Below, one piece after another: positions 1 to 8,359 of a stretch of DNA of 64,000 nt. The stretch covers positions 124,001-188,000 of the forward strand of contig JAPOVL010000025.1 of the NCBI GenBank assembly GCA_026708115.1, read 5' to 3'. The notes under the pieces were generated by a model. That model was not told the DNA's origin. It was given only the letters and a program-made list of their open reading frames with translations, and searched no databases. Position numbers and translations under genes: made by a program. Numbering within the stretch: the first letter of the stretch is position 1; each line of letters opens with the position of its first letter. This DNA is from Chloroflexota bacterium (GTDB lineage Bacteria; Chloroflexota; Anaerolineae; Aggregatilineales; Phototrophicaceae).

Positions 1-926
1 AACATGGCTGTGAAATCGTCGATGAAGATTTGCGTCAGCGGCGTCGACTCGCTGGAGAAGGATACGGTGATGAAGTCGGCATTGGCCAGTGTTTGGGCAT
101 GGCCGCTATCGGCGAGGATTTCGGCCGCGGTCATCGCTTCATTGCCCATCCATTGTACTGATGTCAAGATCGGGTCAATCTGCGCGACTTGCAGGAAAGC
201 TTGCGCGCCGGAAAGGAAGCAGACGCAGAAGAAGCCGGCATTGTCGCCGAAGCCGGCCAGCGCGGCGCTGACCGCCGCCGCTTCACTGGAGAGCTCGGTG
301 GCGCCCGGCGTATAAGCGAAAGACGCGACCTCGCCACCGCCGCCGGCCTGGAAGTTGGCGGTGAAACCTTCGTTCATGCCATTGCCGAAGGGATCGTCGA
401 GATGCAGCACAACCATGTTTTCGTGGCCGCGTTCGATCGCGATATTGGCGTAGGCTTTGGAGGCGAAGACATCGGGCGGATAGATCACGCGATAGATATT
501 GTCGCCCGGGATGGCGCCGGCCGCGCCGCTGGAAGCCGGCGCAACAATGACGATGCCGTTTTCATCGGCGAATTGCTTGGCGCCGAGAACCTCGCTGGTC
601 GTCAAGGGACCAACAGAGACTTGCGCGCCAGTAGTCTGCACAACGGTCTGCAGGGCGCGGGCGGCGCCTTCCGGCGTATTCTCGGTGTCGGCGCTGGCTA
701 TCTCGAAGCGGATATTGGAACCGGCCGCCTCCAGCTCGGCATTGACCTGCGATACCGCCAACTCCACGCCGCGCGCGAAGTCCTGGCCGAAGGTGCCGAG
801 ATTGCCGGAAAACGGCAGGACGACGCCAAGTACATAGGTTTCCATGTCGTCTTGGGCGCTGGCGCCGGCGCCCAAGCTTATCATCAGCATCACGATAAAG
901 CTCATCAACAAACATTTCTTGATCAT
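1..926 (-). CDS. Branched-chain amino acid-type ABC transporter substrate-binding protein (3' end outside window)
   Basis: The reading frame is open from an ATG at 926 to the left edge, so about 308 N-terminal residues are visible and the C-terminus is missing. The protein starts with a Sec signal peptide (MIKKCLLMSF..., cleavage near GASAQ) and continues with a type I periplasmic-binding fold: LGVVLPFSGNLGTFGQDF, then VGPLTTSEVLGAKQF and IVIVAPASSGAAGAIPG. These match the Leu/Ile/Val-binding (LivK, Peripla_BP_6) family, whose members are usually 380-420 residues. I chose the ATG at 926 because GAAGGG lies 8 bases upstream; an ATG at 953 is also in frame but its AGGAG is too close. Permeases and ATPases would lie beyond the edge. 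The ligand cannot be told from sequence; amino acids, amides and other small molecules are all possible. Confidence 0.88.
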   Translation of the reverse strand, partial: MIKKCLLMSFIVMLMISLGAGASAQDDMETYVLGVVLPFSGNLGTFGQDFARGVELAVSQVNAELEAAGSNIRFEIASADTENTPEGAARALQTVVQTTGAQVSVGPLTTSEVLGAKQFADENGIVIVAPASSGAAGAIPGDNIYRVIYPPDVFASKAYANIAIERGHENMVVLHLDDPFGNGMNEGFTANFQAGGGGEVASFAYTPGATELSSEAAAVSAALAGFGDNAGFFCVCFLSGAQAFLQVAQIDPILTSVQWMGNEAMTAAEILADSGHAQTLANADFITVSFSSESTPLTQIFIDDFTAM

Positions 927-1470
927 TGCGATTTTCCCTTCTGTCAAATTCATCGCTCCTTACGCGAGCAAGCATAGTATACCGAGATAGTGGCGACAGG
1001 ACAAAGCGAATCCACTTAAGTTGTATTTGGAAATCAGATGACATAAACATTAACTAGCGTCGCAGACCGGATAGGGGCGACCGACCCGCTGTGTCGGCGG
1101 GCAGTGCCCACGCGCCCTACGCGCGGCGCCGCGGCGCTCGCTGGTAATGAACCTGAATTTGGCGCAGGTTCATCCGTACCGGACAAACCTTACCGACTTC
1201 GATATGCTTTCAGATGGAGTTTGGCGCGTGCATTTGAAATAGGACACAGAAAGCACAGAAAAGCACAAAGGCTTCTGTTGCCTGCGAACTGGAGATCTCT
1301 CTTTCTTGCGAACCGCGATCGGCGGTAGCCGAGCAGGTATATAACTCAATGTGAGCGCGCTAGCCCAAATCCGCCGCCGCCGAGCGGTCGTGATGAAAAC
1401 TGCCGTGTTTATCGTTTCAAGCGCTCCGTCATTCCTTGATCTATTGTCAATAAGCCATTGTCGTTAAACT
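927..1470. other. Intergenic region with repeat remnants, no gene
   Basis: Divergent intergenic region between the binding-protein gene and the MBL-fold gene. Besides the promoter at 976-1004 it holds a GC-rich palindromic stretch at about 1073-1130 and a CACAGAAA-rich stretch at about 1240-1275 that belongs to the short-period CACAG repeat family seen elsewhere in the window. Open frames here lack ribosome-binding sites and recognisable protein sequence. Confidence 0.6.
976..1004 (-). promoter_or_regulatory. Candidate sigma-70 promoter for the substrate-binding protein gene
   Basis: On the minus strand TTGTCC (1004-999) is followed by a 17-base spacer and TATACT (981-976), placing a start point about 40 bases upstream of the ATG at 926. 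Spacing and position are right; the assignment is by eye. Confidence 0.5.
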
Positions 1471-2226
1471 GTGGCGCAAGCGTTTCGCAGAAGAAAACAC
1501 GAGAGCAGGCCCGTGATCAGAATCTCGCGCAATGTCTATCAGATCTCCCGCTTTTCATCTTTCTTGAATCTCTACCTGGTCGTCAACGACGAGATCATCA
1601 CAGTCGTCGACACCATGTTGGGGCCGGCCGATGTCCAATATCTCGCGGCCGAATTAGCCGCGGCTGGCTGGTCTTTGGATCAAGTAAAACACATCCTGCT
1701 GACGCACCCCCACGCGGATCATATCGGCGGGCTGCCCGCTCTGCAGGCGAAGACGCAAGCCTCCACTTACGCTCACCGCATTGACGCGGCGGTCATCCGT
1801 GGTCAGGGCGAGCCTGAATTCGCCCTGCCAGGCGAGCTCAACTGGCTAAACCGCCTGCTCCTCCGCGCCATTTCCCGCAGGCCGCGCCCCGCGCCCATGC
1901 GAGTGGATGCCGACCTGGACGATGGGGACCGGCTGGATCATATTGCCGCTACGCTGCAAGTGATCCACCTGCCGGGGCATAGTTCTGGTCAGGTCGGCTA
2001 TTTTCTCGGCGAACAGAACCTACTCATTGGCGGGGATGTGATGATGAATGTTTTCGGGTCGCTGCGCCTGCCCTTGCGCCCGGTTTCGCCGGATTGGAAG
2101 GCTGTCAAGCAATCGATTCGGCGCGTCAACGAGCTGGGGGTCGATATTCTCTGTCTGGGGCATGGCAAAGTGATATTTGACGCGCGCGCGAAGATTGAAG
2201 CTTTCTCTCAAAGGCTGGCGGACTAG
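1471..2226 (+). CDS. MBL-fold metallo-hydrolase
   Basis: Protein of 251 residues from a GTG at 1471; a second in-frame GTG at 1513 (237 residues, beginning MIRISRNVYQIS) is at least as plausible, since neither has a strong ribosome-binding site. The metallo-beta-lactamase signature is complete: THPHADHIGG near residues 78-87 supplies the HxHxDH zinc ligands, a third His lies in LPGHSSGQ near 169, the bridging Asp in GGDVMM near 189 and the last His in LGHGK near 231. This is the glyoxalase II-like hydrolase branch, with two metal ions and a broad range of ester or thioester substrates. It is transcribed towards the luciferase-like gene, whose 3' end is 62 bases away. The substrate is unknown. 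Confidence 0.88.
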   Translation: MAQAFRRRKHESRPVIRISRNVYQISRFSSFLNLYLVVNDEIITVVDTMLGPADVQYLAAELAAAGWSLDQVKHILLTHPHADHIGGLPALQAKTQASTYAHRIDAAVIRGQGEPEFALPGELNWLNRLLLRAISRRPRPAPMRVDADLDDGDRLDHIAATLQVIHLPGHSSGQVGYFLGEQNLLIGGDVMMNVFGSLRLPLRPVSPDWKAVKQSIRRVNELGVDILCLGHGKVIFDARAKIEAFSQRLAD

Positions 2227-2288
2227 GACTGCAAGCGCGACGCGTCCACAGGTATTTTCGCCCCAGGCCCGCGTTGCCGGTGAAAAGC

Positions 2289-3308
2289 TCAGCTTCCTAA
2301 AATATGCGCCAAACCGGGCATGACCGCCTTGCCGATGAGATGAATGCCGGTCGCCGCTGCCCGCGCCCCGTGCGGTGTGCCCAGCTCGACCCGCCACGCG
2401 CCCGCCTCATAGAGCCTTTCGCATTGCTTGATGACATCGTCCGGATTGCCAGCGAAGATGAAACGATCCAGGATATCGTCCGGGATGAGCCGAGCGGCGG
2501 CATCGTCGTCGCCCGCGTTGACATGCGCTTGCACAGTCTTCATCAGTTCCGGGTCGATCTCCAGCGTAGGATCCAGGCGCGAGACGATCGGCATATACAA
2601 CGAAACCGATTTGCGGGCTATCCAGCGCGCGAGTTCGCGGTCTTCATCAATCACCGAAACCGCGCCGATGACCAGCTTGACCGCGCCCTTGGGGCGTCCC
2701 GCGCGCGCCTCGCCCACAGCGATATAGTCGGCGATCACGGGGACCACATCGGGGTTCGCCGAGCCGCCGATTTTGACCTCGTCGGCGATTTCGCCCGCCA
2801 GCGCGGCCAGCTTTTCGCCCCAGGTGCCGATTTGCAGGGGTATCTTCGCCCGCGGCAGCGGATAGGGCGCGCGCACATGCTCAGCTATCTGGTAAACCTG
2901 ACCGGCATAGCCAGCCGATTCGCCCGCCAGCGTTTTGCGGATGATCTCAATCGCTTCGCGCATCGCTTGTATGGGCGGCTGGAGCTCAGGGATACCGTGA
3001 TCTGCCAGCCAGCCGCCCCGCACCAGCCCCATATAGACGCCGCCCGCGGCAACATCCGCCAGTAACGCCGTCTGAGCGGCGATATCGAGCGGGTGCACGC
3101 GCGACGGGGGGATTCCCGAGGGACCGATGCGGGCGCGCTTGATATGCGGCGCCATCAACAGCAAAGGCGCGTAGCTGGGATGAAAAGGCGCATCGCAATA
3201 GACGCTCACGGCATCAAAGTTGTATTCGTCCACCAGCTTGGCCAACTCAATATAATCGCTCGCTCGCTTGTCCGTCTGGAAGGCGATGCTCAGTTCGCGT
3301 TTTGTCAT
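2289..3308 (-). CDS. LLM-class flavin-dependent oxidoreductase (luciferase-like)
   Basis: Protein of 339 residues with the TIM-barrel layout of the bacterial luciferase-like family: an N-terminal strand MTKRELSIAFQT, DAVSVYCDAPFHPSYAPLLL, then PSGIPPSRVHPLDIAAQTALL and AGGVYMGLVRGGWL, typical of F420- or FMN-dependent members. The C-terminal part (DRFIFAGNPDDVIKQCERL) is the usual end of this family. The ATG at 3308 is preceded by a GAGGCGG-type ribosome-binding site. It stands alone, convergent with the MBL-fold gene, and a mobile-element-like repeat lies directly upstream. These enzymes oxidise or monooxygenate diverse substrates, so cofactor (F420 or FMN) and substrate stay open. Confidence 0.86.
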   Translation of the reverse strand: MTKRELSIAFQTDKRASDYIELAKLVDEYNFDAVSVYCDAPFHPSYAPLLLMAPHIKRARIGPSGIPPSRVHPLDIAAQTALLADVAAGGVYMGLVRGGWLADHGIPELQPPIQAMREAIEIIRKTLAGESAGYAGQVYQIAEHVRAPYPLPRAKIPLQIGTWGEKLAALAGEIADEVKIGGSANPDVVPVIADYIAVGEARAGRPKGAVKLVIGAVSVIDEDRELARWIARKSVSLYMPIVSRLDPTLEIDPELMKTVQAHVNAGDDDAAARLIPDDILDRFIFAGNPDDVIKQCERLYEAGAWRVELGTPHGARAAATGIHLIGKAVMPGLAHILGS

Positions 3309-3435
3309 GGGCCGCCTCTTATTATCAAATCACGCCGCGCTGTGCCCGCAGGCACCGGGCTCGGGCGCATCGGACGGCATCAATCATATGGCTGCGCCTT
3401 CCGACTTGCCAGTGCCGGATTTGGAAGGCCAATTG

Positions 3436-3600
3436 GGAAGTGTATCCTTTTCGGTTGAAATTCTTGCGTCCCCGCGTCAAATCTCCGCTATATATCCCTC
3501 ATCCATAATAAAGACGATCCGTAGGGGCGACCTATCAGGTCGCCCGAAACATAGCACACTCGCTGTCATTCTCTATTTCAACCGACTTCGATACACTACC
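3436..3600. mobile_element. MITE-like element with terminal inverted repeats and 8-bp target duplication
   Basis: A 165-bp element without coding capacity. Its left end reads GGAAGTGTATCCTTTTCGG and its right end, reversed, GGTAGTGTATCGAAGTCGG; both continue into TTGAAAT, giving imperfect 26-bp inverted termini. It is flanked by perfect 8-bp direct repeats GCCAATTG (3428-3435 and 3601-3608), the expected scar of transposition. Inside, at 3521-3546, lies one copy of the GTAGGGGCGACC palindrome found all over the window. Related elements are at 28151-28665 and 28674-28828, also with an 8-bp duplication. No transposase is present, so it would need one in trans. Confidence 0.8.
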
Positions 3601-3675
3601 GCCAATTGTTAAGAAATTTGTGGCTCTGCAAAATCTGTGTTATTTTCAAATTCCTCTATACGCAATTAATCTTAA

Positions 3676-4113
3676 GTGATTGATGTTTCAAATATGAGTG
3701 AGAACGCAGGACAAGGGAGTTCTTCGATCGAGACGCTCAAAGCGGAAAGGAAGCGCCTGGCGACTGCCAAGGGCTTGGTCACGCGCGAGCGCAACAAGCT
3801 CGCCCGGGAACGTGAGCAGCTTCAAGCGCTCGCGCTGGAATTGGATGCCTGGCAGGTCGATCTGGGTACTCGCGAATCCGAGTGTGAGCGTTTGCGGGCC
3901 AGAGTAGCCGAGGCAGAGGCGGAATTGAGCCGTGTCAAGAGTGAACTCTCGGCCGCGCAGGCGCAAAGGGCAAGCGCATCGCGCAAAAGGCGCAGAAAGG
4001 GCGGAAAGAAAAAGCTGCAGAAGAAGCTCGCCAAAGCCGAGGCGCGTATCAAGAAACTCAAAAAAGCTGCCCGAATCGCTCGAAAGCCCCGCGATTCAAT
4101 TGCAAGCCCCTAA
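3676..4113 (+). CDS. Hypothetical coiled-coil protein with basic tail
   Basis: Up to 145 residues from a GTG at 3676; an ATG at 3694 (139 residues, MSENAGQGSS...) is an alternative, and neither has a clear ribosome-binding site. I do not recognise a family. Residues about 18-100 are heptad-rich and charged (KAERKRLATAKGL, REREQLQALALELD, ERLRARVAEAEAELSRVK), predicting a long coiled coil. Residues 102-140 are very rich in Lys and Arg (RKRRRKGGKKKLQKKLAKAEARI), which could bind nucleic acid or membrane. There is no signal peptide. It is convergent with the formamidase-like gene, 13 bases away. Low-complexity coding of this sort can be a chance open frame. Confidence 0.5.
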   Translation: MIDVSNMSENAGQGSSSIETLKAERKRLATAKGLVTRERNKLAREREQLQALALELDAWQVDLGTRESECERLRARVAEAEAELSRVKSELSAAQAQRASASRKRRRKGGKKKLQKKLAKAEARIKKLKKAARIARKPRDSIASP

Positions 4114-4126
4114 GTCAACATCATAG

Positions 4127-5050
4127 TCAGCCAAATATGCTCAAGGGCATGTGCATGGACACGATCCAATTCGGCACGTCGACGATCTCGCTGATTTTGA
4201 GATCCCCCGCCGTGCTGCAGATGCAATAGGCCTGGCTCTCGCTCAAATCATAATTCGCCACCAGCCATTCGATCATGTAGCGCACGGCGTTCTTGGCGTT
4301 TTCCATCAAGTCGGGACCGTGGGCTGTCGTGATATGATAGCCCGCGCTGTCGACCAGGGTCATGGGGCTGGGACGGCGGATCTGCAGTTCTTTGATCGCC
4401 AGGTCCTGCCGCACGTCAAAGCGCATGGTCACAGTCATGGGGGATTCGATGCCGGTGCCGCTGACCTCGCCCTGTCCCTGCGCGCTGTGACAATCGCCAG
4501 TGGAAAAGAGCGCGCCATCGGCCAGGACCGGCAGCCAAAATCTTGAACCAACCACCAGATCGCGGATGTCAACATTGCCGCCGTTGAAGCGCGGCGGGAT
4601 GGTATCCAGGCGCCCGCTTTCGGCCGGCGCCACGCCCACGCAGCCGGGGAAGGGCTCGAAGGGCAGGACGATATCGCCCGCGCCGAAGCGGCACTGCTCG
4701 CCATCCAGTTCCCAGTGATGCATATAGGCATAGTCGAAATCCTCTTGCAAGAGACCGAAGCCCGGTATATGACCGGTCCAGCCCCAGCCTTTATGCCGCA
4801 TGTCGAGGATCTCGACTTCCAGCGCGTCGCCCGCCCTGGCGCCATTGATATAGATCGAGCCCGTGAGAGCGTGCACCTTGCCGAAATCGAGATTGGCCAG
4901 GTCCTCAGCATTTGAGTCCGGCGTCATTTGACCGACGGGCTCGGCGCACTCAATGACCACCGTATCGCCCGGCTCGATCACGAGACGCGGCCTGACCGAG
5001 TTGTCCCAGAAAGGTTGAGTAACGCTGTCATCCAGATAATGTTCAGCCAT
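4127..5050 (-). CDS. Acetamidase/formamidase family amidohydrolase
   Basis: Protein of 307 residues, close to the family norm of about 300-320. The hallmark STGDCHSAQGQGEVSGTGIE (about residues 185-204) holds the metal-binding and active-site residues of FmdA/AmdA enzymes, and IEPGDTVVIEC and GDALEVEILDM are the conserved N-terminal strands. The family hydrolyses short amides such as formamide or acetamide to ammonia and the acid, in the cytoplasm. The start is secure: GAAGGAGAGAAC precedes the ATG at 5050. It is the last gene of the minus-strand block at 4127-15590, downstream of the SDR but separated by 364 bases of repeats. The exact amide is not predictable. Confidence 0.9.
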   Translation of the reverse strand: MAEHYLDDSVTQPFWDNSVRPRLVIEPGDTVVIECAEPVGQMTPDSNAEDLANLDFGKVHALTGSIYINGARAGDALEVEILDMRHKGWGWTGHIPGFGLLQEDFDYAYMHHWELDGEQCRFGAGDIVLPFEPFPGCVGVAPAESGRLDTIPPRFNGGNVDIRDLVVGSRFWLPVLADGALFSTGDCHSAQGQGEVSGTGIESPMTVTMRFDVRQDLAIKELQIRRPSPMTLVDSAGYHITTAHGPDLMENAKNAVRYMIEWLVANYDLSESQAYCICSTAGDLKISEIVDVPNWIVSMHMPLSIFG

Positions 5051-5414
5051 TGTTCTCTCCTTCTTTTAGCCACAGAGACACAGAAATAGATCCAAGTAAG
5101 TCGTGCAACAGATTGCAGGGCCAGTTTAGGGGCAAGCTACAGGGGCGTTTCGCCGAATCGCCCGCAAATATATTCCTCTGTTGGTTTTCTTCAGTTAATC
5201 CATGCAAGTCATGCAACAAATCGCAGGGTGAATGTAGGGGCGACTCTGTGAGTCGCCCGCGAACTCTTACACGCTATAATGGGCGACCTACAATTCGTTA
5301 CTTATTTGAAAATTTGCATTACTTTATTGGTTTTTCTCTGTGCCCTCTGCGCCTCTGTGGTGAATAGTTGTTGCATGACTTACACGCACTTGCCTCTGTG
5401 CCTCTGTGGCAAAC
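5051..5414. repeat. Intergenic cluster of interspersed repeats
   Basis: No gene is seen. The stretch is a mosaic of short repeats: CACAGAGACACAG at about 5066-5087; two copies of a GTCRTGCAACARATYGCAGGG unit near 5099 and 5208; a GTAGGGGCGACT palindrome at 5234-5262; then CTCTGTG-type short-period repeats at about 5333-5363 and 5391-5412 with the TGCATGACTTAC motif between them. Each unit recurs elsewhere in the window (for example 39720-39810 and 46130-46220), so this looks like a landing zone for several non-coding repeat families. Confidence 0.65.
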
Positions 5415-6155
5415 TCACAGCAAATCAATCGCATCCCAACTGCCATCAGAACGCGCGGCCACGCGATGACCGGTCATGCCGGCGCCATCTTGTTTTGCCA
5501 GGTGGACAAAAGCCGGCGTCAGCAAGCCGGGGTCGACCCAATGCTGCTTCTGTTCCTCGGTATAGTTCGAGTCGGACATGGGCGTATTGATGGGCGCGCC
5601 GGGCGTGGCGCAGTTGACCGCGATGTTGAAGGGCGCCCCTTCCAGCGCCAGGCATTTCATCAAGCCCTCAATGCCGTGCTTGCCCGGGTTGTAGGCGACC
5701 TCTTCAATGAATCCTTTGTAGCCAGAGCCGGAGGACAAGTAGACGATGCTGCCGCCGCCGGCATCGATCATCGGCTGCCAGACCGCCTTGCTCAAGATGA
5801 ACCCGGCTTGCAAGATGATATTGATCTCTTTCTGCCATTGATCCAGCGTGATTTCCAACATGGATCGCGTGATGAGCAGGGCGGCGTTGTGGATCAAAAC
5901 GCGCGGCGCGCCGTAATGCGCCAGGGCGGCGTCGACGGCGCTTTGCGTGCCCGCGGCATCGGAAAGATCGACCGTGATAGGCAGCACATCGCCGCCCATC
6001 CGCGTAAATTCGCCCGCAGCTTGCACCAGCAGGTCGCCGCGGATATCCATCAATGCCACGCGCATGCCTTCATTGACGTAGGCTTTGGCTATGGCATATC
6101 CCAAGCCTTGGGCCGCGCCGGTAATGATAGCGCCTTGACCTCGCAAGTCCTCCAT
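5415..6155 (-). CDS. Short-chain dehydrogenase/reductase (SDR)
   Basis: Protein of 246 residues with the classical SDR pattern: TGAAQGLG at 12-19 binds the dinucleotide, D62 in VDLSD contacts the adenine, HNAA at 89-92 replaces the usual NNAG, Ser141/142 lies in VYLSSGSG, and the catalytic YxxxK is Y155-NPG-K159. Asp37 after the second strand (ALMDIR) suggests NAD preference. AGAGGAGCGTCA upstream of the ATG at 6155 is a good ribosome-binding site. It lies 119 bases downstream of the peptide-type permease genes, same strand, and probably acts on a substrate taken up by that transporter. The C-terminal sequence (MSDSNYTEEQKQHW) is not one I can tie to a named enzyme. Confidence 0.87.
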   Translation of the reverse strand: MEDLRGQGAIITGAAQGLGYAIAKAYVNEGMRVALMDIRGDLLVQAAGEFTRMGGDVLPITVDLSDAAGTQSAVDAALAHYGAPRVLIHNAALLITRSMLEITLDQWQKEINIILQAGFILSKAVWQPMIDAGGGSIVYLSSGSGYKGFIEEVAYNPGKHGIEGLMKCLALEGAPFNIAVNCATPGAPINTPMSDSNYTEEQKQHWVDPGLLTPAFVHLAKQDGAGMTGHRVAARSDGSWDAIDLL

Positions 6156-6274
6156 TGACGCTCCTCTAATTTATAAACCGCCTCGCTCGCCAGAGCAGGG
6201 GGTGCATTGTTATGCCTGAGCGCGGCTGTCCTTCCCGCTGCCGAAGGTCAGTGTCTACGCGACCGCCGCGCGGC

Positions 6275-7240
6275 CTACAATCCCTGGCCCGAGCCGCGCA
6301 AGCGCGGATCGAGGAAGTCGCGCAGCCAGTCGCCCAGGATGTTGAGCGATACCACCGTGAACATGATCGCCAAGCCCGGGAAAACCGCCAGCCACCAAGA
6401 CCCGCTTAATAATTGATTGCGGCTGTTGGCCAGCATCGCGCCCCATGTGGGCACGCTTTCCGGCACGCCCAGACCGAGGAACGAGAGCGACGCTTCGGAC
6501 AAGATAACGCCGGCGACGTTGAAAGAGGCGATGACGATCAGCGGCGTCAGAATATTGGGCATGATAGTGCGGAACATGATGCGCCATTCGGTAGCGCCCA
6601 GCGCGCGCACCGCTTCGACGTACTCGCGCTCGCGCTGCACCAGCGTCTCGGCCCGGGCGATGCGCGCGTAAGTCACCCATTGGCCGACGCCCAGAACAAG
6701 GACCAGGTTCAAAACGCCCTCGCCCAGAATTGTCAAAATCATGATGGCGAAGAGGATGAAAGGATAAGCCAGTTGAATATCGGCCAGGCGCATGATGAGG
6801 TCATCGACGCGGCCGCCGAGGTAACCGGCCGTTAGCCCGAGAATCGTGCCGGCGCCGCCGCCCAGGCCGACCGCCGCCAAGCCCACAAAGAATGAAATGC
6901 GCGCGCCATATATCACCCGCGACAGCACATCGCGCCCGGTGGAATCGGTGCCTAGAATATACTCCAACTCGCCGTCACGATCGTATGAGAACGGCGCTTT
7001 CAGGGTGTCAAAGATCTCGATGCGGTTAGGGTCTTTCGGCGCCAGTTGCGGGGCAAGTATGGCGCAAAGCGCGATCAGCGTCAGAAAGATGATAGCCACC
7101 ACCGGATAGCGCGCCCGTACCATGCTGGAAGTCGCGCGCTGCCAGAAGGTCTGCGGCGTGTACATCTCGTCGATCTGGCGATCAATCGCGGAAATGCGGC
7201 TCTCGGACATCGCCGGATTAGGCTCTTGTGTGGCGCTCAT
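6275..7240 (-). CDS. Peptide-type ABC transporter permease, DppC/OppC-like
   Basis: Inner-membrane permease of 321 residues. It has the N-terminal OppC region with one membrane helix (YPVVAIIFLTLIALCAILAPQ), the conserved extracytoplasmic LGTDSTGRDVLSRVIYGARIS, about five more helices and the EAA loop (EYVEAVRALGATEWRIMFRTIMPN) that docks on the ATPase. The end LGDWLRDFLDPRLRGSG is typical. I start it at the ATG at 7240, ten bases after the stop of the DppB-like gene; an in-frame ATG at 7300 would overlap that gene. No ATP-binding subunit is encoded next to this transporter. Confidence 0.92.
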   Translation of the reverse strand: MSATQEPNPAMSESRISAIDRQIDEMYTPQTFWQRATSSMVRARYPVVAIIFLTLIALCAILAPQLAPKDPNRIEIFDTLKAPFSYDRDGELEYILGTDSTGRDVLSRVIYGARISFFVGLAAVGLGGGAGTILGLTAGYLGGRVDDLIMRLADIQLAYPFILFAIMILTILGEGVLNLVLVLGVGQWVTYARIARAETLVQREREYVEAVRALGATEWRIMFRTIMPNILTPLIVIASFNVAGVILSEASLSFLGLGVPESVPTWGAMLANSRNQLLSGSWWLAVFPGLAIMFTVVSLNILGDWLRDFLDPRLRGSGQGL

Positions 7241-7250
7241 CGATTTTCGC

Positions 7251-8228
7251 TCATTCCAGCCGGATACGCGGATCGAGGAAGCCGTACATGAGGTCGGCAA
7301 TGAGATTGGCGCTGACGAATAAAAACGAAAGCAAGACGACAGCCGTCAATACCAGCGGCACATCGCGCTGACTGACCGCGTCAAAAACCAGCCGCCCGAC
7401 GCCAGGCCAGGAAAAGACCGTCTCAACCACGATCACGCCATTCAAGAGGAAGGCGAACTGTAGCGCCAGCACCGTCACGATCGGTATGAGCGCGTTGCGG
7501 ATGGCGTGGCGCATCATGACCGTACGCTCGGTTAGGCCTTTGGCCCGCGCCGTCACCACATAATCCTGCCGCAAAACCTCCAGTACCGCCGAACGGATCA
7601 AACGGGAGTTGCGAGAAATCGAATAAACTGATACCGCCACCATCGGCATGAGCAAGTAACGGATGGCGCCGGGCAGGTTGGTCAGGGCCTCGTCGATTCT
7701 TCCCTCGAAGAGCGGCTTGAGAAAGGCCACATGCCCCGACACCGGCATCCAGCGCAGGGTGACGCCGAAAAACAAGATGAGCATCAAGCCCAGCCAAAAA
7801 CCCGGCATTGATTGACCCAGCATCGCGCCCAGCATCAAAGTGCCATCGGCCATCGTGCCGCGGCGCGTCGCCGCCAGCACGCCAATCGGAAAGGCCACAA
7901 TGGTCGACAAGAGAAAACCGCCGATGGTCAATTCCAGCGTGGCCGGCATGCGCTCCATGACGACATCAAAGGCCGGCACCCGATGCGTAAGCGAATTGCC
8001 GGTATCGCCTCGCGCCAGATTGAAGAGAAAGTCAAAGTATTGGACGTGCAAAGGACGGTCGAAACCCAGACGCCGCCGCGCTTCCGCCCGCTCTTCTGCG
8101 CTGGCCCGCTCGCTGACGTAGAAGAACGTGGGGTCGCCGGCCAGGTGGATGGACAAGAAAGTCAAAAGCGTGACGCCGAGCACCACGACGACAGTTAGTA
8201 AAAGACGGCGAATGATGTACGTGTGCAT
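7251..8228 (-). CDS. Peptide-type ABC transporter permease, DppB/OppB-like
   Basis: Protein of 325 residues with the DppB/OppB signature: N-terminal helix MHTYIIRRLLLTVVVVLGVT, the extracytoplasmic RRRLGFDRPLHVQYFDFL, six membrane helices and the EAA loop (QDYVVTARAKGLTERTVMMRHAIRN), ending YGFLDPRIRLE. Partner of the DppC-like permease that follows after 22 bases from its own stop to the next start region, and of the binding protein upstream. A GC-rich hairpin repeat at 8317-8340 separates it from the binding-protein gene. Probably takes up peptides or other oligomeric solutes; ligand unknown. Confidence 0.92.
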   Translation of the reverse strand: MHTYIIRRLLLTVVVVLGVTLLTFLSIHLAGDPTFFYVSERASAEERAEARRRLGFDRPLHVQYFDFLFNLARGDTGNSLTHRVPAFDVVMERMPATLELTIGGFLLSTIVAFPIGVLAATRRGTMADGTLMLGAMLGQSMPGFWLGLMLILFFGVTLRWMPVSGHVAFLKPLFEGRIDEALTNLPGAIRYLLMPMVAVSVYSISRNSRLIRSAVLEVLRQDYVVTARAKGLTERTVMMRHAIRNALIPIVTVLALQFAFLLNGVIVVETVFSWPGVGRLVFDAVSQRDVPLVLTAVVLLSFLFVSANLIADLMYGFLDPRIRLE

Positions 8229-8316
8229 AGTTGACGCGCCATCCCCCCCATCCCCGAAGGTCTATGCCTACGTGACCCGTCCCCTTCCCCCACAGGGAGG
8301 GAAGAGGAGAAAAAAG

Positions 8317-8340
8317 TCCCTCCCTCTTTATGGGGGAGGG
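8317..8340 (-). repeat. GC-rich hairpin repeat 3' of a binding-protein gene
   Basis: CCCTCCC (8318-8324) and GGGAGGG (8334-8340) form a strong stem over a short loop; G-runs continue to about 8354. It lies in the 131 bases between the end of the binding-protein gene (8360) and the first permease start (8228). Same family as 44035-44059, 46548-46588, 56638-56770 and 59369-59417. Confidence 0.65.
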
Positions 8341-8359
8341 ATTTAGGGTGGGGGCTAGC

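Noticed and set aside
189..977. Long open frame on the plus strand opposite the first binding-protein gene
   Set aside because: It is antisense to a gene with clear family motifs and signal peptide; the translation is low-complexity Arg/Ala/Gly-rich, typical of a GC-rich shadow frame.
5406..6158. Plus-strand frame of 250 codons opposite the SDR gene
   Set aside because: The minus strand has the full SDR motif set and a ribosome-binding site; the plus frame has no recognisable domain.
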